Source: Chryseobacterium caseinilyticum
GTDB lineage: Bacteria; Bacteroidota; Bacteroidia; Flavobacteriales; Weeksellaceae
DNA length: 64,000 nucleotides
Assembly (NCBI RefSeq): GCF_014837145.1
Contig: NZ_JACYFS010000001.1
Location: forward strand, 310,001-374,000
Direction of reading: 5' to 3'
The notes beneath the pieces were generated by a model. The model was not told where the DNA came from and did no database searches. It saw only the letters and a program-made list of their open reading frames with translations. Position 1 is the stretch's first letter, and each line of letters starts with the position of its first letter. Shown here piece after piece: positions 19,472-26,062 of the stretch. The position numbers and the translations under genes were made by a program.

Positions 19472-20607
19472 CATGCTCTTAACTGATGAACCAGTTCGGT
19501 TACTTTTCTAATCGTAAAATCGATTTCCTCTGAAGTTGTAAATCTTCCAAGACTGAAACGAATCGAGCTTAAAGCATCTTCATCCGATAATCCAAGTGCT
19601 TTCAAAACATGGGATGGCTTCGAGATAACCGATGAACAGGCCGATCCGCTGGAAACTGAAATATTTCCCAGTGCGATAATCAACTGCTCAGACCACACGC
19701 CCGGAAAACAAATATTTGTCGTATTGTAGATTCGATTTTTCACTGATCCATTTACAAATGTTCCTTCAATTTTTAACAATTCTGTTTCAAGGTAATCACG
19801 AAGTTGGGCAATTCTCGTTTCATCATTCTGCATTTCGGATTTTGCAATTTCACAGGCTTTTCCAAGACCGATAATTCCAGGCACATTTAAAGTTCCACTT
19901 CTCAGATTTCTCTGCTGGCCACCACCATGAATCTGTCCGGTAAGTTTAATTTTTGATTTGTTTGAAACGTACAGTGCACCAATTCCTTTCGGACCATAAA
20001 ATTTATGTGCGGAAATGGTCAGCATGTCTATTCCTAAATCTTCAGCATTAATGTCTGTTTTTCCAATGGTCTGAGTCGTGTCACACAGTAATAAAGAACC
20101 GTTAGCATGTGCTATTTCTGAAATTGTTTTGATATCGTGAACCGTTCCTGTTTCATTATTAGACATCATCACAATCACAAGAAGTGTTTCTTCGTTAACG
20201 GAATTTTTGAGATCTTCAATGTTGATACTTCCATCAGACTCAACATCAAGATAATCCACATGAAATCCCTGAGTTTCCATATATTCACAGGTATCCAGAA
20301 CAGCCTTGTGCTCTGTTTCAAAAGTGACTATTTTCTTTTTGGATGAATGGGAAAGTCCTTTTATGGCTAAATTTAAAGCTTCCGTTGCGCCTGATGTGAA
20401 AATAATTTCATTCTCCTGTGCACTGATCAAATCCGCAATTTGCCATGCCGCATTTTCCACTGCATCTTTTACAGAAAGTCCTTCGAGATGCGAACTGTTG
20501 GCATTGGCGTAAACTTCAGTAAAGTAGGGCAACATCGCCTCAAGAACTCTTGGGTCGGTCTTTGTGGTGGCGTTGTAATCAAGGTAAATAATTTTATCTT
20601 TCGGCAT
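19471..20607 (-). CDS. Cysteine desulfurase (NifS/IscS family)
   Basis: A 378-residue PLP-dependent desulfurase. The PLP lysine is in SAHKFYGPKG, and the catalytic cysteine is in SSGSACSS near residue 325. The longer active-site loop marks class I (NifS/IscS). Because it directly faces the Mo-hydroxylase island, it may supply sulfur for MoaD thiocarboxylation or for the terminal sulfido ligand loaded by XdhC, as NifS4 does in Rhodobacter capsulatus. It could also serve Fe-S clusters generally. The first role is inference from position. Confidence 0.9.
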   Translation of the reverse strand: MPKDKIIYLDYNATTKTDPRVLEAMLPYFTEVYANANSSHLEGLSVKDAVENAAWQIADLISAQENEIIFTSGATEALNLAIKGLSHSSKKKIVTFETEHKAVLDTCEYMETQGFHVDYLDVESDGSINIEDLKNSVNEETLLVIVMMSNNETGTVHDIKTISEIAHANGSLLLCDTTQTIGKTDINAEDLGIDMLTISAHKFYGPKGIGALYVSNKSKIKLTGQIHGGGQQRNLRSGTLNVPGIIGLGKACEIAKSEMQNDETRIAQLRDYLETELLKIEGTFVNGSVKNRIYNTTNICFPGVWSEQLIIALGNISVSSGSACSSVISKPSHVLKALGLSDEDALSSIRFSLGRFTTSEEIDFTIRKVTELVHQLRA

Positions 20608-20780
20608 GGTTTGTTAGGATCTTTTGTAGTAATGTCCAATATAAGTATAAATATAAAATATGACAAATCGAACGTTACTTTTTGAATTATCAATCTATTG
20701 GAAGATTATGGTTTAATATTGGAAGGTTCTCGTTTCATATTTTATAATTAAATCATCTGCTTAATTTTAAATTGCTGTAG

Positions 20781-20909
20781 TACATCCAGCGAAACTATGA
20801 CAATAAATATTGTGGAGTTGTAACCGTCATTTCTCCTCCGAAAGATAGTATCAAAGGTATACACAATTTTTTCACTTTGTTCAATAATATTTCAGGTGCT
20901 GATTTGTAA
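20781..20909 (+). pseudogene. Short orphan coding-like fragment
   Basis: The 336 bp between the desulfurase start (20607) and the decayed decarboxylase hold no intact gene. One frame is open for 42 codons (TAC 20781 to TAA 20909), with a protein-like composition (YCGVVTVISPPKDSIKG) but no start codon, being preceded by TAG. It may be the remnant of a gene lost with its neighbours. I cannot name the family, and it could be chance. Confidence 0.25.
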
Positions 20910-20916
20910 TAGCTGA

Positions 20917-21350
20917 AGGAAAACAACAGGCATCAACGACAATGTGGGAGCTGAGGCTTCGCCTATTATTGATGAAAAAAACAAGTATGAAAGAGGCAAA
21001 AAGATTTTGGGAGAACTTTCTGGTGCGCGGCAACCTGATAAACTTTCAGGATATTCAGCGTTTGCGCCTACGATTGATACTTTTTTAAAGGAACATCTGT
21101 TTGCAGATATTTTTAAAGAGATGTGTTGACTTTTAAACAGAGAGAATTGGTAACCATTTCAATCATCACAGCCATCGGCGATGCAGACCCAATGTTGAAG
21201 TCACATTTGGGACTTTCATTAAATGTCGGTTGGTCTCCTGAACGGTTGAATGAATTTGTCAATGTTATCACTTCAACAGTCAGTAAGGAAAAATCAGCCA
21301 CGGCCGCCACGGTTTTGAAAGAAGTTTTAAAAACAAGAAAATCAAAATAA
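20917..21350 (+). pseudogene. Frameshifted carboxymuconolactone-decarboxylase-family gene
   Basis: Two overlapping frames rebuild one protein: the first ends in HLFADIFKE, the second resumes with VLTFKQRELVTISIITAIG and continues to 21350. Inserting one G near 21120 would join them as KEDVLTFKQ. The N-terminus (TTGINDNVGAEASPI) is cut off by an in-frame TGA at 20914-20916, so the start and any signal peptide are lost. The AhpD-like domain family often neighbours a secreted cupin, as here. Clearly decayed. Confidence 0.75.
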
Positions 21351-21452
21351 ATTTAAAATTTTACAAATGAAAAAAGCATCATTTCTGATGTTTTTAAGTT
21401 TTGTGATTCTTATTTTTTCAAACAGTCAACTGAAGTCTCAAACTCAAAAAAA

Positions 21453-21848
21453 ATGCAGACGGAATCTAAAACCCTGTTTGAAAAAGGCGAAAAAGTAAAG
21501 AACGAAAATTTTTCAGGAACCGCTTACCTGAAAATGTTGGTAACGAATGACACTGAAAATCCAATTATCGTCGGCAACGTCACTTTCGAACCGGGCGCAA
21601 GAAACCGCTGGCACAGACATCCGGGAGGGCAGATTCTATTGGTAACAGACGGCGTCGGCTATTATCAGGAAAGAGGAAAACCAAAGAAAATTCTACGAAA
21701 AGGCGATGTCATCAAATGTCCGCCCAATATAGAACACTGGCATGGAGCGAGTATCGACAGTCATTTTTCGCATCTTGCCATTGGAAACAGTGATAAGGAG
21801 TCAGTGGTTTGGCTGTTGCCTGTCACTGATGAGGAGTATTTGAAATAA
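21453..21848 (+). CDS. Cupin-domain protein, separated from its signal peptide by a frameshift
   Basis: The ATG at 21453 opens a 131-residue cupin with the metal-binding pattern RHPGGQ and a second histidine motif (PPNIEHWHGAS). Just upstream, ATG 21367 in another frame encodes a signal peptide (hydrophobic SFLMFLSFVILIFS). Both frames meet in a run of eight A residues (21446-21453). A one-base slip there would rejoin signal peptide and cupin into one secreted protein. So the gene is probably a recent frameshift mutant, or the run is a phase-variable or sequencing-error site. The paired decarboxylase is also broken. Confidence 0.7.
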   Translation: MQTESKTLFEKGEKVKNENFSGTAYLKMLVTNDTENPIIVGNVTFEPGARNRWHRHPGGQILLVTDGVGYYQERGKPKKILRKGDVIKCPPNIEHWHGASIDSHFSHLAIGNSDKESVVWLLPVTDEEYLK

Positions 21849-21885
21849 GAGATTGTCTCGTAAAATTAAAAGAATTAAATAAAAA

Positions 21886-21919
21886 AAATGGCGCCACTTG
21901 TCTTCAAGTAGCGCCATTT
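21886..21919 (-). terminator. Strong hairpin terminator at the prophage edge
   Basis: AAATGGCGC-C-ACTTG / CAAGT-A-GCGCCATTT forms a 14-bp stem with one mismatch and loop TCTT. On the minus strand it is followed by eight or more U, so it terminates the leftward repressor gene; on the + strand it could also end the cupin transcript. The left prophage boundary probably lies between here and 21997, though no attachment repeat can be identified with only one end in view. Confidence 0.8.
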
Positions 21920-21996
21920 GTCTATGTGTGACCTCGACAGGATTCATATTGTTGTTGATTGTCAGTTGTTTATAATTTTATTTTGTCAAATTTGTG

Positions 21997-22311
21997 TCAG
22001 ATCTTCATTTTATTGAAGATCTTTTTCATGTCTCGAAGTCCATTTTCAAGGGTCTGAATGCGTTCAGAACTGGACTCTTCAGACTGATCAGTCTTTAAAA
22101 ACCTTGTCTCTGTATTCTTATCCAGGAGTAGATTAATATCTATATCCGGAAACTTCTCGTGCAATGCCTCGAAGAAATCTTGCGAAAATCGGTTTCTTCC
22201 ATTCAACATCGCGGAAATAGTCACTCTGCTTATCGCCAGTTTCTCAGCAAAATCTTTCACCTGCATATCCTTAATTTTTAGGTAATGATAAATTTTCTCA
22301 CTGATTGTCAT
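21997..22311 (-). CDS. XRE-family repressor-like regulator
   Basis: A 104-residue protein with an N-terminal helix-turn-helix (MQVKDFAEKLAISRVTISAMLNGR, helix pair at about 16-38 described by its ends) and a C-terminal charged helix likely to form a coiled coil (about 80-104). It is transcribed leftward, opposite to the long phage early operon, the usual arrangement of a lysogeny repressor. No peptidase-type cleavage domain is present, so induction would not be by RecA-assisted self-cleavage. Confidence 0.8.
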   Translation of the reverse strand: MTISEKIYHYLKIKDMQVKDFAEKLAISRVTISAMLNGRNRFSQDFFEALHEKFPDIDINLLLDKNTETRFLKTDQSEESSSERIQTLENGLRDMKKIFNKMKI

Positions 22312-22342
22312 TGCTTTACGGGTTTTAATATAAATTAATTGC

Positions 22343-22406
22343 GTTACCTATTGTATCATAAGATATAATATGTAACTTTGTCACATTAAGTAACGAACTG
22401 TCACAA
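22343..22406 (+). promoter_or_regulatory. Early rightward promoter with repeated operator-like sites
   Basis: ATTG (22350-22353) lies exactly 19 bp before TAACTTTG (22373-22380), the Bacteroidota -33/-7 layout. Overlapping it are two copies of TGTCACA (22379-22385, 22399-22405) 20 bp apart and GTAAC at 22372 and 22390, with GTTAC at 22343 in opposite sense. The arrangement between divergent repressor and early genes suggests operators for the XRE protein, spaced about two helical turns. Confidence 0.65.
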
Positions 22407-22411
22407 AAGTA

Positions 22412-22633
22412 ATGAATAAAACCAAGGTAAAAAAAATTGATTCCAATATTGAAGAATCGTTTAAAATCATCGATGAGTATTTGCCTTCGCGATATACTGC
22501 TGAAGTGAAGAAAGAAGTACCTGATGTAACTGAAGAATCAATACGACAGGTTAAAAGTCGCAGAACCGGCGACATTAAAATCATCGCTGCTTTATTAAAA
22601 GTTGCACGGAGATACGAAACGATTTTAAAATAA
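22412..22633 (+). CDS. Small early phage protein, unknown
   Basis: A 73-residue, lysine/glutamate-rich helical protein. It is the first gene of the rightward phage operon, directly behind the operator region, the usual place of a Cro-like or early regulatory protein, and the segment TEESIRQVKSRRTGDIKIIAALLKVARR could form helices near DNA. I see no certain helix-turn-helix. Seven bases separate it from the next gene. Confidence 0.6.
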   Translation: MNKTKVKKIDSNIEESFKIIDEYLPSRYTAEVKKEVPDVTEESIRQVKSRRTGDIKIIAALLKVARRYETILK

Positions 22634-22639
22634 ATATTA

Positions 22640-23197
22640 ATGACTACAACTAGGCTTTATCCAGGGATGTGTGACGGCTCCCTTGAAATTTTTTACATTC
22701 CTGAAGAGGATCGTCTGATGGCGATTAAGAACGGAAGAGTGCGGGACTACGAAGAACTTCCCGAAAGTGATTTGATTTTTCTCGATGAGATAATTCAGAA
22801 TGAACCAGAAGTGAGAACTATTCTTGAATCATGGGCTTCTACTTATACAGAGCAAAGAAGAAAACTTGCCGAATGCCGTTTTGGAGGGCTCAATTTTCAA
22901 CCAGATTTTAAAAATAATATTGCCAGTCCGGATAGTTTCAACTGTCCAGTAAAAGCAACATGCTCAGGATTTGGAATTGTTTGTAAAGCAATTCAATACA
23001 ATGGCATCAGCCTTAATGACCAAGATACAGAAGCTATAAAGCTTTTGGTTTCAAGTAAGAAGAATACAGTAATAGCAGAGCTGTTGAGTATGCCTACTGG
23101 GTCATTTGAGGTATACAGGACGAAATTATACAATTCATTAAATGTATCAACAAAACAAGAACTGGCCAGAGTAGCGTTTGATTTAGGCTTGGTTTGA
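22640..23197 (+). CDS. Phage regulator with C-terminal LuxR-type HTH
   Basis: A 185-residue protein. The middle holds a cysteine group CPVKATCSGFGIVC (about residues 97-110) that could bind metal or an Fe-S cluster. The last 60 residues resemble a GerE/LuxR helix-turn-helix (TVIAELLSMPTGSFEVYRTKLYNSL split by its turn, ending KQELARVAFDLGLV). No receiver domain is present. Being the second early gene it is a candidate middle or late transcription activator. A terminator follows 12 bp downstream. Confidence 0.65.
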   Translation: MTTTRLYPGMCDGSLEIFYIPEEDRLMAIKNGRVRDYEELPESDLIFLDEIIQNEPEVRTILESWASTYTEQRRKLAECRFGGLNFQPDFKNNIASPDSFNCPVKATCSGFGIVCKAIQYNGISLNDQDTEAIKLLVSSKKNTVIAELLSMPTGSFEVYRTKLYNSLNVSTKQELARVAFDLGLV

Positions 23198-23208
23198 TTT
23201 AGTTAACC

Positions 23209-23232
23209 AATCCCCGTTTCGGCGGGGTTTTT
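23209..23232 (+). terminator. Rho-independent terminator
   Basis: CCCCG (23212-23216), loop TTTCGG, CGGGG (23223-23227), then five T. It lies directly after the LuxR-HTH gene and 5 bp before the next start codon. Confidence 0.85.
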
Positions 23233-23236
23233 AAAA

Positions 23237-23431
23237 ATGGAAAAGAAAATTGTAATTGTAAAGCTTGATATATCTGGAACGATGGGACAGATAAGACAGC
23301 TCAAGACGGAAGATGATCTGTTTTCTTACTCAAGAAAATTGAGAATTTACAGAGATATAGGTTTAATAAAAATTCCTGATGTTATCCGGGACGGTTTGCA
23401 CCGGCAACTTGACAGGATATATAAAAATTAA
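23237..23431 (+). CDS. Small phage protein, unknown
   Basis: A 64-residue protein, basic and probably mostly helical, beginning MEKKIVIVKLDISGTMGQ. No known family recognised. It sits between a terminator and a structured tRNA-like region and has composition similar to its neighbours. Confidence 0.5.
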   Translation: MEKKIVIVKLDISGTMGQIRQLKTEDDLFSYSRKLRIYRDIGLIKIPDVIRDGLHRQLDRIYKN

Positions 23432-23460
23432 AGCACTACAGATCAGGAAGGTCGCCTGTT

Positions 23461-23547
23461 TTCAAGTTATTGTGATTGGTACTGATCAGAGAGGCGTTCA
23501 AAAAGTGCTTTTATCGGAATGGTCCGGTTCGAATCCGGTCCATTTCA
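23461..23547 (+). tRNA. Degenerate tRNA-Leu-like sequence (3' half preserved)
   Basis: GGTCCGG-TTCGAAT-CCGGTCC (about 23521-23541) has a T-loop of consensus sequence and a T-stem with one T-T mismatch. Upstream are a D-loop-like GATTGGTA, a TTCAAAA stretch that would give a CAA (Leu) anticodon, and a TTTATCGG long variable-arm-like segment. The anticodon stem does not pair, and the acceptor 5' strand complementary to CCATTTC is not found. Interleaved inverted repeats around it (AGCACT/AGTGCT, GATCAG/CTGATC, CGCCT/AGGCG) suggest other folding. A relic or tRNA mimic, not a normal tRNA. Confidence 0.35.
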
Positions 23548-23581
23548 CAACTAATGTCAGTTTTTATATAGTGTTTGGTTG

Positions 23582-23615
23582 GACTCGGCCGATCAGTGTC
23601 GGTCGGGTCTTTTTA
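23582..23615 (+). terminator. Rho-independent terminator between the tRNA-like sequences
   Basis: GACTCGGCCGA (23582-23592) pairs with TCGGTCGGGTC (23599-23609) with two G-U pairs, loop TCAGTG, and is followed by five T. Confidence 0.8.
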
Positions 23616-23618
23616 AAA

Positions 23619-23691
23619 GGGGATGTAGCTCAGTCTGGTTAGAGCAATGGCACGGGGTTCATGGTCGCAGGTTCAACTCCTGTCATCTCCA
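23619..23691 (+). tRNA. tRNA-Met-like sequence with a non-pairing anticodon arm
   Basis: This 73-nt element has a full acceptor stem (GGGGATG with CATCTCC, one G-U), D-arm (GCTC...GAGC), T-arm (GCAGG-TTCAACT-CCTGT) and discriminator A. But only 21 nt lie between D- and T-arms, and in no register does a 5-bp anticodon stem form; the TTCATG stretch suggests it came from a CAT-anticodon tRNA. No CCA is encoded. It is bracketed by two hairpin terminators, so it may be made as a discrete transcript. Probably not active in decoding. Confidence 0.55.
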
Positions 23692-23732
23692 CAACTCATT
23701 GTTTAATTTGAGTTTCATGGTTATTAGTTTTT

Positions 23733-23760
23733 ACCCGACCGACAGTCGGTCGGGTTTTTT
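23733..23760 (+). terminator. Rho-independent terminator
   Basis: ACCCGACCGAC / GTCGGTCGGGT, nearly loopless, followed by six T (23755-23760). Ends the tRNA-like unit 12 bp before the next gene. Confidence 0.85.
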
Positions 23761-23772
23761 AAATTTTCGATT

Positions 23773-24048
23773 ATGCCTAAAATAAATAAACAGTTTTTTC
23801 TTGAGATATCTCCGGAGCAGTTTCTAAATAACTGTTCACCCTTAGAACTGAAAGAAATCGATCATCTGATTCAAAGCCCGCAATATGCAAAACGAATGGA
23901 ATCCCAAATATGCAGATCATGTGGTTGTACAGATTATGATTGTACTGAATGTATTGAACGAACCGGTAGACCTTGTTATTGGTTTGAAGAAGATTTATGC
24001 AGTGCCTGCGCTGCAAATACCACTAAAGTTATTGATCATGAAACCTGA
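23773..24048 (+). CDS. Cysteine-rich putative zinc-binding phage protein
   Basis: A 91-residue protein. The C-terminal half has a dense cysteine pattern (CRSCGCTDYDC, TECIERTGRPCYW, DLCSAC) consistent with one or two zinc sites. Similar Cys clusters occur in small phage proteins of unknown function. It overlaps the next gene by 11 bp. Confidence 0.65.
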   Translation: MPKINKQFFLEISPEQFLNNCSPLELKEIDHLIQSPQYAKRMESQICRSCGCTDYDCTECIERTGRPCYWFEEDLCSACAANTTKVIDHET

Positions 24049-24259
24049 AGTTAGAGCATTTGTTGAATCATATATTAAAAAGCCAGACTACTCAATTTTA
24101 GATCTGATGAAGTCACCAAAAAAGATAACGTTTGAGGAGTTATTGAAAGATCATAATCACGAGATCTGGGAACGATGTAAATGTGGAAATGAAGAAGATC
24201 TTCGGAAAACTTGGGAATGCTCAGAATGTGGAGCTGTACTTTTTAAACCTAAAAAATAA
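24038..24259 (+). CDS. Small phage zinc-ribbon-like protein
   Basis: A 73-residue protein starting at ATG 24038 inside the end of the previous gene; longer upstream readings of this frame are shadows. It has a CKCGNEEDLRKTWECSECG pattern, i.e. two Cys pairs of zinc-ribbon spacing, near the C-terminus. Two adjacent zinc-binding small proteins may act together. Function unknown. Confidence 0.6.
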   Translation: MKPEVRAFVESYIKKPDYSILDLMKSPKKITFEELLKDHNHEIWERCKCGNEEDLRKTWECSECGAVLFKPKK

Positions 24260-24260
24260 A

Positions 24261-25052
24261 ATGGGAAAGGCGTTAAATCCAGAAGTAGAAAAAGCAATAG
24301 TAGATAATGCTTTACTGCTAAGTAGTAGAAAAATAGCTTCCAAATTATCTGTGTCACGTGATTCTGTACGAAGGGTTCTTAAGAAAAATAATGTTGTTGT
24401 TCCGGAGAGTTTGCGCGCACAATGGAGAAGTGAATCTGCTCAAAGCCAAACTACTTTCACATCTGAAGAAGATGAGATTATCATTAATGAATATTTGACC
24501 ACGCCGGTTAAATCTTTAGGTAAAATCTTGGGTAGATCATTTTGTGGAATTACAACAAGGATGAAACAACTAGGTTTAGTTATTCCACAAGAATTAAAGG
24601 AAAAAAGAAAGTCAACTGGCTTGTTTAAAAAAGGACAGGAACCAAAGAATAAGGGAAAAAAAATGAGTCCTGAAGCTTATGAGAAATATAAACATACTTT
24701 CTTTCAAAAAGGTCAAATTCCTGGCAATGCTAAAAAAGATGGGGAGGAAGTGATAAGAATGCACCGTGGAGGGCGCTCATACAAAATGATAAAAGTTCCT
24801 GAGTACAGAAGATTGGTGTATAAGCACATTTGGCTTTGGGAAGTCAATAATGGGAGAACACCTGATGATCATGCTATAGTGTTCAAGGATGGAAATTCTT
24901 TGAATTGTGAACTGCATAATCTTGAGTGTGTTTCTAAAGTTGAATTGATGAAACGAAATACAATTGGAAGATACCCTGAAGACTTGCAAAAAGCAATGAG
25001 GTTACAGGGTGCTATAAAAAGAAGAATTAAACACTTGAAAAAACAACAGTAA
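24261..25052 (+). CDS. HNH-type homing-endonuclease-like protein with HTH
   Basis: A 263-residue protein from ATG 24261, one base after the previous stop; the frame is open from 24183 but that part overlaps the preceding gene. The N-terminus has two helix-turn-helix-like segments (SRKIASKLSVSRDSVRRVL and SLGKILGRSFCGITTRM). The C-terminal part resembles HNH_3-type endonucleases: YKHIWLWEVNNGRTP, then DHAIVFKDGNSLNCE and NLECVS. It could be a free-standing homing endonuclease or a phage DNA-processing enzyme. TAATG overlap links it to the next gene. Confidence 0.75.
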   Translation: MGKALNPEVEKAIVDNALLLSSRKIASKLSVSRDSVRRVLKKNNVVVPESLRAQWRSESAQSQTTFTSEEDEIIINEYLTTPVKSLGKILGRSFCGITTRMKQLGLVIPQELKEKRKSTGLFKKGQEPKNKGKKMSPEAYEKYKHTFFQKGQIPGNAKKDGEEVIRMHRGGRSYKMIKVPEYRRLVYKHIWLWEVNNGRTPDDHAIVFKDGNSLNCELHNLECVSKVELMKRNTIGRYPEDLQKAMRLQGAIKRRIKHLKKQQ

Positions 25053-25390
25053 TGAATTTACAGGATTTAAACACAAACTTAGGAGATGTCTTCCTTCAAT
25101 TAAAAGAAGGGAAGATGACTCCGGAGACAGCCAATTCTTTGGTAAATGTCTCCAATAGTATAATTAACAATGCTAAAGTTCAGCTACAGGGAATAAAACA
25201 GTTCCATGAACTAGGATACGAGCCTTCAGCGTCAGAGAGTGGAACCGTAAAGAAAATAGTAGGTGATGTATTCGACAGGAAATTTCAGTTTGCGCAAAGT
25301 ATCGGACATAATAATATCTCTGATGCTCACGCAAAAATCGGTAAAGAAAAGTTTGAGGAGTTATTTAATCAATCAATCTATAAGAAATGA
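25052..25390 (+). CDS. Phage protein, unknown
   Basis: A 112-residue, mostly helical protein with no signal peptide or known motif. Coupled to the HNH gene by TAATG overlap and to the following gene by a 4-bp ATGA overlap, so part of one translational block of early genes. Confidence 0.6.
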   Translation: MNLQDLNTNLGDVFLQLKEGKMTPETANSLVNVSNSIINNAKVQLQGIKQFHELGYEPSASESGTVKKIVGDVFDRKFQFAQSIGHNNISDAHAKIGKEKFEELFNQSIYKK

Positions 25391-25695
25391 AAAAACACCT
25401 CACATTCGTAAACAATAGCTATCAGGCGAAGAATAAACTTGATACGGCGATTCTGGAATTTTTACAATCAAATGATCGCCTAATTATTGACTCCAAAGAT
25501 CTTCCTGCATTCAAAGAAAATGTACTGCAGCACATCCATTTTCTGAACCAAGAGAATAAAAGGTGTACTCCCAAAACTCCCAAATGGTTTACTGGTTTAA
25601 AGAAGAATGATTTTCATATAACTGGAGTTGATGTGATCTCATTCTATATCTACGAAATTAAATCTGAATATGAAGTCACAAACTCTAATAACTAA
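25387..25695 (+). CDS. Phage protein, unknown
   Basis: A 102-residue protein beginning MKKHLTFVNNSYQAKNKLD. Not recognised. It overlaps the preceding gene by 4 bp. Composition matches neighbouring early genes. Confidence 0.55.
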   Translation: MKKHLTFVNNSYQAKNKLDTAILEFLQSNDRLIIDSKDLPAFKENVLQHIHFLNQENKRCTPKTPKWFTGLKKNDFHITGVDVISFYIYEIKSEYEVTNSNN

Positions 25696-25743
25696 ACTAC
25701 GGCTGTTTCTAAGCTTTAATCGAATCATTAAAAAACATTGGTA

Positions 25744-26034
25744 ATGAGTGGAATTGCAATCAATCTGGATAAATTAAAAAAACAAACTGAAGACCATTAT
25801 AAGTCTGAAGGTAAAGATCAATACTTCGCTGAAAGAGTGGAGAAATTTAAAGAGGATATTGTCTCCGAGTTTTCAGCATTTCAATCTCAAAACCCGGAGA
25901 AACAATTTTCAGATTACAGGGATAGTGCTCTTGCATCTGTTTTCGGAAGTATAACAAATATTAACGAAACATTTCTTCCTATCGGACTATTTCTCATCGC
26001 GTTGGATGAAATAGTCTCTGAAAATCTACTATAA
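25744..26034 (+). CDS. Phage protein, unknown
   Basis: A 96-residue acidic, helical protein from ATG 25744 (a TTG two codons upstream is also in frame). Directly precedes the primase-helicase by 28 bp, suggesting a replication accessory role by position only. Confidence 0.55.
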   Translation: MSGIAINLDKLKKQTEDHYKSEGKDQYFAERVEKFKEDIVSEFSAFQSQNPEKQFSDYRDSALASVFGSITNINETFLPIGLFLIALDEIVSENLL

Positions 26035-26062
26035 AAATAACAACTAATAACAAAGAGTTTGC

